A DNA stretch of 64,000 nt from Hydrangea macrophylla (taxonomy: Eukaryota; Streptophyta; Magnoliopsida; Cornales; Hydrangeaceae): the NCBI GenBank assembly GCA_033977485.1, contig CM066988.1, forward strand, positions 28,810,501-28,874,500. Reading direction: 5' to 3'. The notes under the pieces are model-generated. The model had not been told where the DNA came from. It ran no database searches and saw only the letters and a list, made by a program, of their open reading frames with translations. Position numbers and translations under genes: made by a program. This document shows, one piece after another, positions 45,418 to 56,794 of the stretch; position 1 is the stretch's first letter; every line of letters begins with the position of its first letter.

Positions 45418-47059
45418 TGACACGAGAATTATCTTGTGTGCTCTTGTGCAATACCCAAGTGTAGGTAGACGTGCAAGTAGTAACTGGTAAGACCAGGTCG
45501 ATCCCACAGGGAAGGTGTTGACCTATTTACTTAGACTAAACTCAAAAGAAAGAGAAACAAAATCAATAAGACTTAATAATGGCGCAGAACACAAAGTTCC
45601 ACAAACTAAGACTACTAACAAATGTAATTCAGATTAAACTAAAGAACTAATTAGCTAGTTAAAGCAATACTCTAAAATAGGATTTAACTTTAGAAAGAAA
45701 ATGTTGGGATTACACGAATGCACAGTAATCTAACCATCTACCAGGCAGTTACTTTGAAGCACTAAGGAGTATATTACCCACAGTTTTCCGTATTTCTCTG
45801 AAAATAAAGAATCCATAGCCCTTTCATGACCGGGACTATATCATCACAGTTAACTTGAAACACGTGAAAGCGGTTTAATTCAATAGTTAAGACTCGCACC
45901 CACAATGGTGTTAGCATTGAAGGTGGTTTGCAAAATGTATTGAAAGAAAATGCCTTAGAGCCTTGATTTTGAAAACTGTTTTGACAAACTGAGCATTTCG
46001 GGACAGTATGATAACGAATCTCAAAAACAAAAGGTCCTGGAATACTGCAGGGAACATCCTCAAGAATCAGAGAGTTCGATCGATCGACGATCGTTCGATC
46101 AATCGAAAGCCTTCATCCCTTAATCGATCGAAATGTCCGTCGATCGCTTGACTAACTCTGGTTCGATTGATCGAACTACCTCCGATCGATCGAACACAGG
46201 ATTTATTCTGCTGCATGGCAGAGGCTGGAGATCACTGTTTCATCGTGTTCTCCCAATCCTAGGACTACTCAGACATCGTCTGGAGTATCACAGATTGGTT
46301 TTTATTATATGAAAATAATAAGGTTTTGTTTGGATGTAAGATTTGCATGAAAACTAAGAAAACTAGTGATTTTAACTTATCTAGCATGCAATACTACGAG
46401 ATTCAAGGTTAAACTACGATTAACTAGGTGCAGAATGTAAACAAAACAATGGTAAGTAACCTGGGACGAAGAAACTTGTATTAACTATAGAAAATTCAAG
46501 CTAGCAATGATGAATCTTGATAAAACCTACAAGAAAACACAAGTAAACTCTTTTCTCTCTATGAAAACTGATAAAAACCAAGTATGGGCGTCCCTTGGGA
46601 TGTAAACAAAACGATTATATATAGTAGAAAACCTAATGCTAGGGTAAAAACCCGTTTCTGCTGCGTGCGCGTATAATCTGATAAAAGGCATGTTCGATCG
46701 ATCGAACAACTCTCGATCAATTGAACTTCCAGAAACTTCGAGCGCTTGAACTCCACTCGATCGCTCGAAACTTCGATCGCTCGAAACTTTTTCGATCGCT
46801 CGAACCCTGTATTTCAGCTTTGAGTTGTCTTTATCTGGACTAAGCACTTCCTTTCATCAACATTCTTCAATCTTGTACACAGCAGCAGTAATCTGCACAA
46901 ATAATCACTAAAACAATACCACTTATCATAGTTTAATCAATTTGTGCAAAAACTGATATTGTAATTCAAACTGCAGATAAACAGGGGAATTGTAGACTTT
47001 TCTAGTGTGTTTTCCTCTTTTAGCGCGGTTGTATTTTACAAATACCCCCGCTTGTCACA
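45418..47059 (-). repeat. Athila-like 3' LTR, complete
   Basis: 1642 bp. On the minus strand it starts TGTGACAAGCGGGGG and ends CTCGTGTCA. A TATATATA box lies near 46615 (minus). Clusters of TCGATCGATCGAAC lie at 46078-46195 and 46690-46805. It contains no gene. Confidence 0.88.
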
Positions 47060-47069
47060 ACCCCCAACT
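47060..47069 (-). other. Polypurine tract of the Athila-like element
   Basis: AGTTGGGGGT on the minus strand, directly before the LTR start. The same word recurs near 48830, 50985 and, shortened, 51385. Confidence 0.75.
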
Positions 47070-49382
47070 AGCGATTTGCTAGTCCCTAGCAATAAAGCGA
47101 AAATAAAAACAAGCTTACTACTACTACAACGACTAAAGTAAATAACATTAACTAAGGCAAACTAAACTACAAATTAAAAGAAAGAAACTGCCTAACTCAC
47201 TTTCGCAGGAATCGCGGTTGCATTTAGCAAATGCAACAAGCCGTTAAACCCCTAGGTTCCCCCTAGTGGACGAGTGTTGTCTCGTGAGGGTTTTCAGTGA
47301 ATAAACCCACAAAATTCTAAATTTTAAGCTCAAAAAGATATAGAAAAACTTATAAACATTCTTTCCCATTCGACTATCAATTTAGCTCCACATCACATAT
47401 CAACCTCATACAAACTATGAAGAAATCCACATGTTCCTCATGTCACCAAGATAAATATACATATGCGTTACATTCATGTATCCGTGTGTTTGAGGTCAAC
47501 AGCTATGCATCCAACTTTATTTAGAATTGTATAGGCTATCATACTCTTGGAACGCGTAGTTTCAACTCGATTTTCACATGGGTTTGCACTCAAAAAATGA
47601 ACATCTCACAGAAACTTGTTTAGAAATGATCGCTCATGGTGTGAAAGCTTTAATAAGAGTGATGTTCTGGCTACTAGTGTTCACACCGAACTCGATAAAG
47701 GACGAACATTTAGAGTAATATAGTCTCATGAAAGGAATACTACTTACTAGCGGAGCGAAATACCGTGGATACTCAAATTACACATTCATATTCAAACTAA
47801 GTTGTTAGAAATCATTAAGACTTTGACTTTTCGGCTCTTATTTAGTAGGATAGAGAAAAGAGGGCAAGATTTGCACATCCTTAACATGTGATGGAGACTA
47901 GTTTATTTCTTCTTCATTCCAACCATCCTCTATTTTCATATATATTTGTTTCTCCTTACTCATTTTTCTTTTTTTTTTTTTCTTTTTTTTTTATATATTC
48001 AACATCTCCTTGCATATTTTCTTTTTATACAATCACTTCCACAACTGCTGCCTTCTCGTCACATACCTCAATAATTTTTAGTCACATTAGATGTGCAATT
48101 GGGTTTATAACGGTTAAAGTATAAGATGAGGGGTTTTAGGCTTTCATATTGGCAATATTCAATCAGTGTGGGGTTAGAAGCTTCTTGGATGTTGATATAA
48201 GTATATGAAGAAAAAAAATATAAGGAATGAATAACGATGGCTTTAATCATTTTCTTAACTTCTTAGTTTTAGCACTTCAGTGTTCATTGAGTTTTAATTG
48301 GTAGATCCTGAACATTCTCCTCTAATAAACAACCTAAATGAAGAATTTTGAGACTATTCAACGAATTTCAAATATATTCAAGAAAAACAATTCGAATTAA
48401 TGTGACAATTTCCTCAGAATTGAAGATTGGGTTCAAAAGCTCACTAAGGGTCATTAGTCTCCACTAGTTATTCTTTGAAGCATAAAAGTCGTATTAACTC
48501 TATTTTCAGTTTTCTGCATAGCTATTAACACGTGCAAATGGACGTGGATACAAGAATAGTCAACACATGCATTTATCCTAGTGGATTGGACAAACGCGTG
48601 AAATTAATTCATAAAGGGATGAGGTTAATATGAATACATCATTGTTTGATAACAGCTAAATAGGAATGAATATTCAAAATTATTCTACCAATAAAGTTCA
48701 TAATAAAAGAAAAATTTCAAGAATTTTGAAATGAAAAGTTCGGTTAAATGTTTGATTTGTGTGCATCTGTGATCGAGATTGTGTAAGATATACAAGTTCA
48801 GGTGATAATCTATCTACATCCTACCCCCAACTGAAAATTGCGATGCCCTCAGAAGTTGATTTTCAAAATTGATAGAGAGATATCACCTGATAAGGCACTG
48901 CAATAACCGTAGGCATCACAATCTGTAAATAAACATACAATCTCCAAAAACCAAGATCAAGAGAAAGATACACAGAAATAAAAAAAACACATGATCCACA
49001 TAAAATACTGAACCAATCACGGGAAAGATATAATAAAGAAACTAAAAAAAAAAACAGTGATAGGAAAGTACAACCAAACCAAACCACAGTAACCTAACAG
49101 TGTCCAAAAATACCCAACAAAAACATAACAAACAACAATATCCCAAACCAACCCATAACATCCAAAAATCTACTAAAATACACCAAATGACTACCCATCA
49201 TCAGAAACATCAGAAAAAATCTCTATCAATAAATCTGGAGCATCCATAACTCCACCCTCGACACCTGCAGTAGCGATAGCCGGATCGCTCGTCGTCGTGG
49301 CAGCTGCAGTAGTGACAGATGTGTCGGCCATGACAGGAGCAGGTGGAAGTGGTGTCTCCAAAGCAGTAAGTGCGGCCGATGA
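47070..49382 (-). other. 3' non-coding region of the Athila-like element
   Basis: About 2.3 kb, AT-rich, with a T run near 47970 and a second polypurine-like AGTTGGGGGTAGGATG near 48830. No convincing ORF on either strand. Confidence 0.55.
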
Positions 49383-50679
49383 TTATGGGGCAGTAGATGG
49401 TGCAGCTGATGTCGATGGTGCAGAAAGATCAACCGGGGGATCGGAGGTAGAAGGACCAGTAGGTGCAGAGGAAGATGGGCCAGTGGTGTGTGGTGGAGGT
49501 TCAGATGGAGTGGAAGATGGGGGTATGAACGGGTCAAACCCTAGCTGGACCAACAGGGTGGTCAGCATGGCGGATATATGATCAACCTTGCCCTCAAGTC
49601 TCATCCGGGCCTCTCTCTCCTCCAATAACAACTCGTGAATAGTCGGGAGAGGCGCAGACGAAGACTCTCCCTGGGCTGGAGCCTGAGATCGCTGTCTCAG
49701 CTCAAAATGCGCAACCTCCTGCATTGGATCCTCCTCCTCGTCAGAATCATGCTCCTCAGCCTCAGTGGGCGTCCCAGAAGCTGCACCCTCAGTATTAGTG
49801 CCTCCGCGTCTCCTTTTCACCCTCAGTTTCGCCTTACCCTTTGCTTTTCTCTTTTTCTGAGCATCAGAACGGCGGGCCGCTGTCTCACCAAATCGACTAG
49901 AGGCCTGAAGAATGGAATCTGTGGCCAACGGGACTAGTCCGGCCCGCTCAATAACCCTATGTATAGGCCAAGCGCCTTTCAGATGGCGCTTGGCGGCAAT
50001 GTACCGCGTAGGCTGAACGAAAAAGTCAATATATAGGCAAGACAAACAGACACGCTGTCCTGTCCCAATGGAGTACAGAGCACGGGCATACCACGACGCA
50101 AATTTCTTGTGGTAGGACGTCATCAGAATACAGTTGACCAATGCAAGGTGCAGGAGGTGGTAATTCTCAGTCAGAAACTTATCCTCGATATTTGATTCGC
50201 TGTTCCAGAACTGAACGGCACCTCCTGTGAGCTCACGGATAATGGTGGTGGACGAGATCGCTGGGGCTTCTGGTAATGAGGGATAGAAACAGTCAGGGAC
50301 CTCAGGAACCCCCAAAGCTGCAGAGACTGTGGCAGGACTGAAAATGAACTCGTGCCCGCGAAAGAATGATCGGTAGGTAAACAGGGCCGCGGGATCCTTG
50401 ATCATGGAAGAGCAAGCTTCACGAACCCAGTGGATATTGATTTTCTTGGTCTGGATTAACATGTCATACCACAAATGGCATGTCTCTGATCCGTGCTAGG
50501 AACTATGGAGCGGCAAGCCATACTGACTCCAATGGCCGCTCGAGCATCACCTTACGCGTCTGAAAATAGCGGCTAAACCAAACACGCTCTTCGGTACTCC
50601 GAAACCCATGATTGGGTATGGGGTCCGGTATAGCGAGATCCAGAGGTTTGGATTTGTGATACCCCATGATTGGGTTCAT
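49383..50679 (-). pseudogene. Third ORF of the Athila-like element (envelope position)
   Basis: The ORF probably starts at ATG 50679 (MNPIMGYHKSKPLDLAIPDP). A stop lies at 50503-50505 and a frameshift at about 50475; then 49383-50474 is open. Visible blocks: WVREACSSMIKDPAALFTYR, FRGHEFIFSPATVSAALGVP, NYHLLHLALVNCILMTSYHK, a basic KKRKAKGKAKLRVKRRRGG stretch that looks like a nuclear signal, an acidic EEHDSDEEEDPM, and a Pro/Ser-rich tail. Proteins of this kind occupy the envelope-like position in Athila elements and are often labelled putative plant transposon protein. I see no signal peptide or membrane segment, so I do not call it an envelope protein. Confidence 0.65.
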
Positions 50680-50688
50680 TGTGGGTCC

Positions 50689-50740
50689 CTGAAAATAGAA
50701 GAAATACAGAATAGAAATCAAAACAAGAAAGAAAAGAAAA
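50689..50740 (-). other. 3' splice-site-like sequence before the third ORF
   Basis: On the minus strand a long pyrimidine run (TTTCTTTTCTTTTCTTTC...) leads to CTTCTATTTTCAG, 9 nt before the ATG at 50679. It fits a spliced subgenomic mRNA for the third ORF, as proposed for other Athila-like elements. No donor is assigned. Confidence 0.45.
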
Positions 50741-51663
50741 GAAATTGAAACTGCTTGTGTTCGACTGATCGAACAATGTTCGATCGATTGAGAAAGGACA
50801 GAGTTCGATCGCTCGAGACTCTGTCGATCGATTGAGCAAGGGCTGGGTTCGAGCGATCGAACCCATCTCGATCGATCGAGCATAGCGAATGTGTGGTGAC
50901 TACTTTCGAGAACAGAAAGAGCCCTCACACACAAAAAATAAGATAGAAACTAAAAGAAAAAGGTCTAAATAACCTCTGGGGGGCACCCCCAACTAGAATT
51001 GAAATGAAAAGGAATCGAGGGAGGTCTCGGGCTAACCTTGGACTACGCGCTGAGTAGATGGCGAGGGTGACCTTGATGATGATGAAGGTGATGAGAGGAG
51101 GTCTCAGGGGTTCCCAAAATGCGTGGATGATGAGGGAGAGCCAAGAATCGCCCCGAGTGCTCCTCTATGGTCAATCGCTCGAAGATATGAAAGTGTGAGA
51201 GAGACTGAGAAGGTGTACTGGAGACGCCTCGTTTAAATACAAGTCTCGATCGATCTAGAAAGTTTGATCGATCGACATTTCAATCGATTGAGGTCTCTTC
51301 AAGCGCTCGAAGATCTGATACTGTCGATCGATCGAGAATAGTTCGATCGATCGAACACCCAAATTTTATATAAGAGATTTAGCACCCCCAACAAGCCACC
51401 AATGTTCTGGACAAAAGTGAAAAACAGTGCATTTGACAGAACATGTAAGCCAAAACTCATCCTCATAATTGAAAATTGCAATTTGATATAAATAGATCCT
51501 TTTAATAGCATCCATATTGTAACAATATTCTCCCAAATGGTATTTAAAACCTTATTCAACTAAAGGAAACGAAAATAAAACTAAAACTAATAATATTGTT
51601 TGTCTAGGATTACACTTTAATTGAGAAAGGATGACAATGACAAAACAAAACTGAAGTGAATCA
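50741..51663 (-). other. Non-coding spacer with TCGATCGATCGA clusters
   Basis: Between the unknown ORFs and the third ORF. Clusters of TTCGATCGATCGA and variants at 50760-50882 and 51246-51352 resemble those in the LTR. Their translation gives false frames rich in Ser-Ile-Asp-Arg. Confidence 0.6.
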
Positions 51664-51982
51664 CTAAACTTCCAATACGAAAACTTCTTCATCTTCCATT
51701 GCTTCGAACACCTCCAGATCTGCGAGATTGGACTCCAAACTTGACAATTCCCGTTCCCAAAATAATCTGAAAGCGGCAAGAGTGTCATTCAGCATGTCTG
51801 GAGTTGCTAGGGAATCAGGTGTGCACATGAGAGGAGACTGCGGTGGAGACATGGATAATGGTGTGAAAATCCGCAGTTGTTCTTCCTCTTGCGGTGGGGT
51901 GCCAGGGGACTGCGTGCGAGCCCCATGGAACAGCTGATGTGGAAGGAACACTGGAATACCATTAAGAAACATAGTGACAATC
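51664..51982 (-). pseudogene. Unknown exon-like ORF B after pol
   Basis: On the minus strand TTTTCCTTGTCCAG, a good 3' splice site, ends at 51983; an ATG follows at 51972 (MFLNGIPVFLPHQLFHGART). The frame runs 102 codons with a Pro/Ser stretch (SMSPPQSPLMCTPDS) and a Leu/Glu-rich helix-like end (LESNLADLEVFEAMEDEE), then TAG... at 51664. I do not recognise it. It lies 0.1 kb after ORF A; the two may be exons of one gene. It could be a lineage-specific element gene or captured host DNA. Whether it is translated is unknown, so pseudogene is a cautious label. Confidence 0.35.
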
Positions 51983-52111
51983 CTGGACAAGGAAAAGACA
52001 AAAGACAAACAAACCGCTATTAAGATAACGGAAAAACAAGGAACAAGGATTAAACACGAAAAGAAAAACAAGGAACAGAAACAAAATAAAAAGAAATGTG
52101 ACTAAGTTCCA

Positions 52112-52601
52112 ACCTCACTATTGGCATTGATTCCCAAAATGCACTAGCTGGTAAGGGGCATTGGAGCCTGAATAGCAGAAAGCTCAGGTGCACACTCAGG
52201 TGCACATAGCGGTATGACACCACAAGGAAGTCGTCAACAAAAACAAAAACTGCATTGTGACGTTCCAGGACGACATCCTGGAGATTATGATCTTCGCATG
52301 GCTCCCACATATCATCATTTTCCCATTGTGCCATGAGGGCATCATCCACCATTCTTCCCATGTACATGTCTTCTTCCTCATCCACATCATTGTCATCAGG
52401 AAATTCCATATTTTCATATGGATTGATGTCAAGGAGGGCCAGTGGGTATGGAATGTACCCTTGGGCAGCATCAATGAGAGCGTGAGCTTCAGGGTCTTGA
52501 TGAAGCAAGGGGCAGGGTGTGAGTTCAACCTCAGTCCAGGTGCCACAACGACATTCTGAATCAGCCCATGAACCGATAGAATGAACATCATCACCTCGCA
52601 T
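52112..52601 (-). pseudogene. Unknown exon-like ORF A after pol
   Basis: ATG at 52601 (MRGDDVHSIGSWADSECRCG), just after a CAG that could be an acceptor. The frame is rich in acidic residues: HALIDAAQGYIPYPLALLD, NPYENMEFPDDNDVDEEEDM, ALMAQWENDDMWEPCEDH. It is open to 52050, but the last 20 codons look intronic (pyrimidine-rich), so the exon may end near 52112 at GAG-GTTGGA, or near 52215. No known domain recognised. It stands between integrase and the third ORF, where Athila-like elements normally have spacer. Confidence 0.35.
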
Positions 52602-52757
52602 CTACGCACCTGCAATTAAGTGGTTCAAGGTATAGCAGATTAGAACGAGATCACAAACATAAAAGAACGAACAAAGAATAAAAAAAACAAAAGAGAGAAA
52701 CTAAAATACAGGAAAAGATAAGGAATACAACAACAATATGGATCTCCACTTTGGATT

Positions 52758-54107
52758 TTAAGTGGGAGAATAGTTGGGCTCATCCAGCTGGATGTGCTCA
52801 ACTTCAGTTTGGAAGTTCTTCAAGAACGGTTTCAACCTCTGGCCATTGACATTGAAACAATCATCGTTCTTTGGATTGACGAGCTCAACCGCCCTGTGTG
52901 GAAAGACAGTTTTTACAATGAACGGGCCTGTCCAACGGGAACGGAGCTTTCCTGGGAAAAGGTGGAGGCGAGAGTCATACAGCAAAACTTTCTCCCCCGG
53001 CTCAAATGATTTACGAAAGATCGTACGATCGTGGCGAGCCTTCAACCTTTCCTTATGCAACCTTGCAGAGTCATACGCATCTCGTCGTATTTCCTCTAGC
53101 TCTGCAAGTTAGAGCTTGCGTAACTGACCTCCCTCTTGGATATCAAAGTTCAATGAGCGTGTCGCCCAGTAAGCTTTATGCTCAATTTCAACAGGGAGGT
53201 GGCAAGTTTTCCCGTAAATCAATCTATACGGGGACATACCTAGATTCGTCTTGTTGGCAGTACAGTATGCCCATAAAGCGTCGGTCAGCTTGTATGCCCA
53301 GTCTTTTCGGTTGGAGCTAACCGTCTTTTCGAGAATATGCTTGATTTCTCGGTTAGCCAATTCCGCTTGTCCATTCGACTGTGGATGATAGGCAAGAGCG
53401 ATTTTATGGTGGACTCCGTATTTCTTGAGAAGAGCCTCTAAAGGCCTATTGCAGAACTGCTTGCCTTGGTCACTTAGTAAAGCTTTCGGAGTTCCAAAAC
53501 GAGACAAGATATGCTCTCTTAGAAAGGACATGACCGTTCTGTGGTCATTGCGTCTCGTTGGTATCGCTTCAACCCATTTTGACTCATACTCTACAGCAAG
53601 GAGTATGTATTCACAGTTATTAGACTTGGGAAATGGGCCCATAAAATCTATGCCCCAACAATCGAATATCTCAATTATGATGATAGGGGTTAAAGGCATA
53701 GAATTCCTTTTTGAAATAGTTCCAAGATTTTGACAGCGTTGGCAGGTCTTGCAAAAGGAATACGCATCTTTGAAAATTGTGGGCCAGTAAAAACCGCTTT
53801 GTAGAACTTTTTGTGCGGTCTTCTGTGAAGCGAAGTGGCCACCGCATGCCTCAGAATGGCATGATGCTAAAATTACGGTTATATCCTCATTGGGGACGCA
53901 GCGCCTGATAACCTGATCAGCGTAGTACTTGAAAAGATATGGGTCATCAAAAAAGAAATGACGCGCGAACGAGAGGAACCGTTTTCTGTCTTGGTTTGAC
54001 CAATGATTCGGGGTTTCTCCCGTGACAAGGTAGTTCACGATATCAGCGTACCAAGGCAGAACACTTACTGCCAGTAGTTGTTCGTCTGGGAACTCATCCT
54101 TAATGGA
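52758..54107 (-). pseudogene. int: Athila-like integrase
   Basis: Integrase would join element DNA to the chromosome. In minus order: [13 protein letters not shown], the zinc-binding HHCC region ([15 protein letters not shown] ... FCKTCQRCQ), the catalytic core with [10 protein letters not shown] (Asp), LLSDQGKQF (Asp) and [16 protein letters not shown] (Glu), then FEPGEKVLLYDSRLHLFPGK and RWTGPFIVK, the C-terminal GPF/Y-like module, ending DEPNYSPT. One stop at 53109-53111, where the family has Gln (KLQLAELEE-type context). It is in the same frame as reverse transcriptase. Apart from the stops the domain looks intact. Confidence 0.92.
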
Positions 54108-55781
54108 TTAGGGTTCAGTATTGTCGACAAAAGTCAACCATGATAAATGGTCTGCAACCACATTCTCGACTCCTTTCTTATCTTTGATTGTTAGATCAAA
54201 CTCTTGGAGTAAGAGTATCCAGCAAATGAGCCGTTGTTTAGCGTCTTTCTTAGACAGCAGATACTTGAGGGCCGAGTGATCTGTAAAACAGACGATTGGT
54301 GACCCTATCAGATAAGACCTAAACTTATCCAAGGCGAATACTACAGCCAGTAGCTCCTTTTCAGCAGTTGTATAATTCATTTGAGCTTCATTCAAAGTTC
54401 GGCTGGCATAGTATATCACATATGGCTTCTTGTCCTTTCTCTGGCCTAGGACCGCGCCAATGGCGTAATCACTAGCATCGCACATTAATTCGAAAGGCAA
54501 ACTCCAATTGGGTGCCTGTATTGTAGGTGCGGAGGTGAGGAGCTCTTTTAGATCCTCGAAGGACTTTTGGCAACTCTCTGACCACTCAAATGGTGCATCT
54601 TTGACAAGAAGTTGACAAAGAGGTCGAGAGATTGCACTGAAGTTCTGGATAAACCGACGATAAAATCCCACATGCCCCAAGAACGAACGGATGTCTCTCA
54701 CTGTACGGGGGACAGGTAGATTTGAGATTATGTCGATTTTGGCCTTATCCACTTGGATTCCTTCATCGGAGATTATATGGCCGAGGACTATTCCCTTGGT
54801 CACCATAAAGTGACACTTTTCCAAATTCAAAACTAGATGTTTATCCTCACATCGCATTAATACATGCTCGAGATTGTTGAGGCAATCTTCAAAGCTATGG
54901 CCAAACACTGAAAAATCATCCATGAAGACTTCAAGGATGTGTTCGACCATGTCACTGAATATGCTTAGCATGCACCGCTGAAAGATAGCCGGTGCATTAC
55001 ATAAGCCAAACGGCATTCGACGGTAGGAAAATGTACCAAATGGACAAGTGAATGTGGTTTTCTCCTGATCTTCAAGAGCAATTTCAATTTGGTTATATCC
55101 ACTATATCCATCCAAAAAGCAGTAATACTTGTGACCTGCCACATGCTCTAGCATTTGATCCATGAATGGAAAAGGAAAATGGTCTTTTCGGGTCACAGTA
55201 TTCAACTTCCTATAGTCATTACACATCCTCCATCCTGTGGGGACACGTGTTGGTACCAATTCACCATCTTTGTTCGGGATGACCGTTATGCCTGCTTTCT
55301 TTGGAACCACTTGGGTTGGACTGACCCAAGGACTATCAGATATCGGATAAATCATCCCAACATCAAGTAGTTTGAGCACTTCCTTTTTAACTACTTCTTG
55401 CATGTTGGGATTCAGACGCCTTTGCATTTGTCTTGAAGGTCTAGCGTCTTCCTCCAAATATATCTTATGAGTGCATATGGATAGGCTTATGCCTTTGAGG
55501 TCAGCAATCGTCCATCCCATAGCATCCTTATGCTTGGTCAGCATTTGCACTAGTTTACCTTCCTGTTCATGAGTTAAAGCAGATGAAATAATCACAGGAT
55601 AAGTTTTTCCAGTCCCTAGGAATGCATATTTTAGCTCTTTGGGTAGCTCCTTTAACTTTAACTCCTGAAACTGAAAACTAGAAGGCATTGCCAACTTAGT
55701 TTTAGGAGGTAATTGTTCATATGGCATTACCCACATGCATTCTGCTCTATCCTCCTCTATCGTATCCATCATCAGACACAT
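54108..55781 (-). pseudogene. pol: Athila-like reverse transcriptase and RNase H
   Basis: An open stretch of 557 codons. It has [71 protein letters not shown] and the catalytic FMDDFSVFG (near 54915). RNase H follows with [26 protein letters not shown] and [10 protein letters not shown], ending VADHLSWL. All catalytic acidic residues I can place are present. A stop at 54108-54110 separates it from integrase. It copies RNA to DNA and removes the RNA strand. Confidence 0.94.
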
Positions 55782-56794
55782 CTAGTTCAAGTCAGCATCC
55801 AATGGAGTTGACTCTACAGGCTGATAGATATCGCCAAATTGAGTCATCACAACTTCCAAAGGATCTTTGTAGTCGACCAAGTCAACTTCATCTTCAATGA
55901 CTGTGTCAATGTAATGAATTTTTTCCTCATCATCGTATTCTTCAGGTCGGGGATTAGAAAAAATTTTGACATTCAATGTCATGTCCCCAAATACGATAGT
56001 CATGGTACCACTTCTAATCTTGATCGTGGCATCAATAGTGTTGAGAAATGGACGTCCAAAGATAACCGGGATGTGTGCACCAGGATTAGACACAGGTTCT
56101 GTGTCCAATATCACGAAATCAACCAGAAATAGTCTATTTGGACAAGGACGTCCTCTAACACCCCTCTAGGGTACTTCACAGATCTGTCTGCCAATTGCAA
56201 AGCGACTCGGGTGGGTTTGAGCTCACCCAACCCTAGCTATTTATAGATTGAATATGGCAGCAGGTTCACGCTTGCTCCTAGATCGAGGAGTGCGTTATCT
56301 ATCCTTTGATTCCCAATTCTACATGAGACAGTAGGTGTACCGGGGTCTTTGAGTTTTGGAGGCAACTCATTTTGAATGATCGCACTTGCTTGGCACGCGA
56401 CATAAGCATGTTTCTTCACGCTTTGCCTCCTTTTTACCGTGCATACATCTTTGAGATACTTAGCGTAGGCCGGCACTTGCTTGATAGCATCTAGGAGTGG
56501 AACGTTAATTTTGACTTGTTTAAACAATTCCAGAAACTCCTGATTCTTCGTCTCATTCTTGGGTTTCTTCAACCGTTGAGGATAAGGTGCAGGAAAAGGG
56601 CATTTTGGTGGTTCATCCTCAACAGACTCCTTTCCAGGCCCTTGCTCAACTTCTTCCTCTACTCTAGGAGCTTCAATGTTTGCCTTTATTGCCTCGTCAT
56701 TAGTAGACGGTTCTTCCTCTTGAGTAGATGGTTGCTCAAGCTCATTATCCACCACTTCCTCCTCTTTGTACACTTTGGGTGTAGATAGAGGCAT
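55782..56794 (-). pseudogene. pro: Athila-like protease region
   Basis: The first part (56794-56237) has an acidic linker (EEEVVDNELEQPSTQEEEP), FPAPYPQRLKKPKNE, then TVSCRIGNQRIDNALLDLGA with the DLGA active-site form usual in Athila (near 56280) and SVNLLPYSIYK. A TAG at 56237-56239 stands at a Gln position. After a frameshift near 56120, FVILDTEP, IPVIFGRPFLNTIDATI and EYDDEEKIHYIDT follow, ending at a TAG at 55782-55784. The protease would process Gag and Pol. Confidence 0.9.

Noticed and set aside
49297..49581. Plus-strand Ala/Gly/Val frame opposite the third ORF
   Set aside because: Antisense of the Pro/Ser-rich tail of the third ORF.
50573..50934. Frames rich in Ser-Ile-Asp-Arg upstream of the third ORF
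   Set aside because: They are translations of TCGATCGATCGA clusters, probably in an intron or leader.
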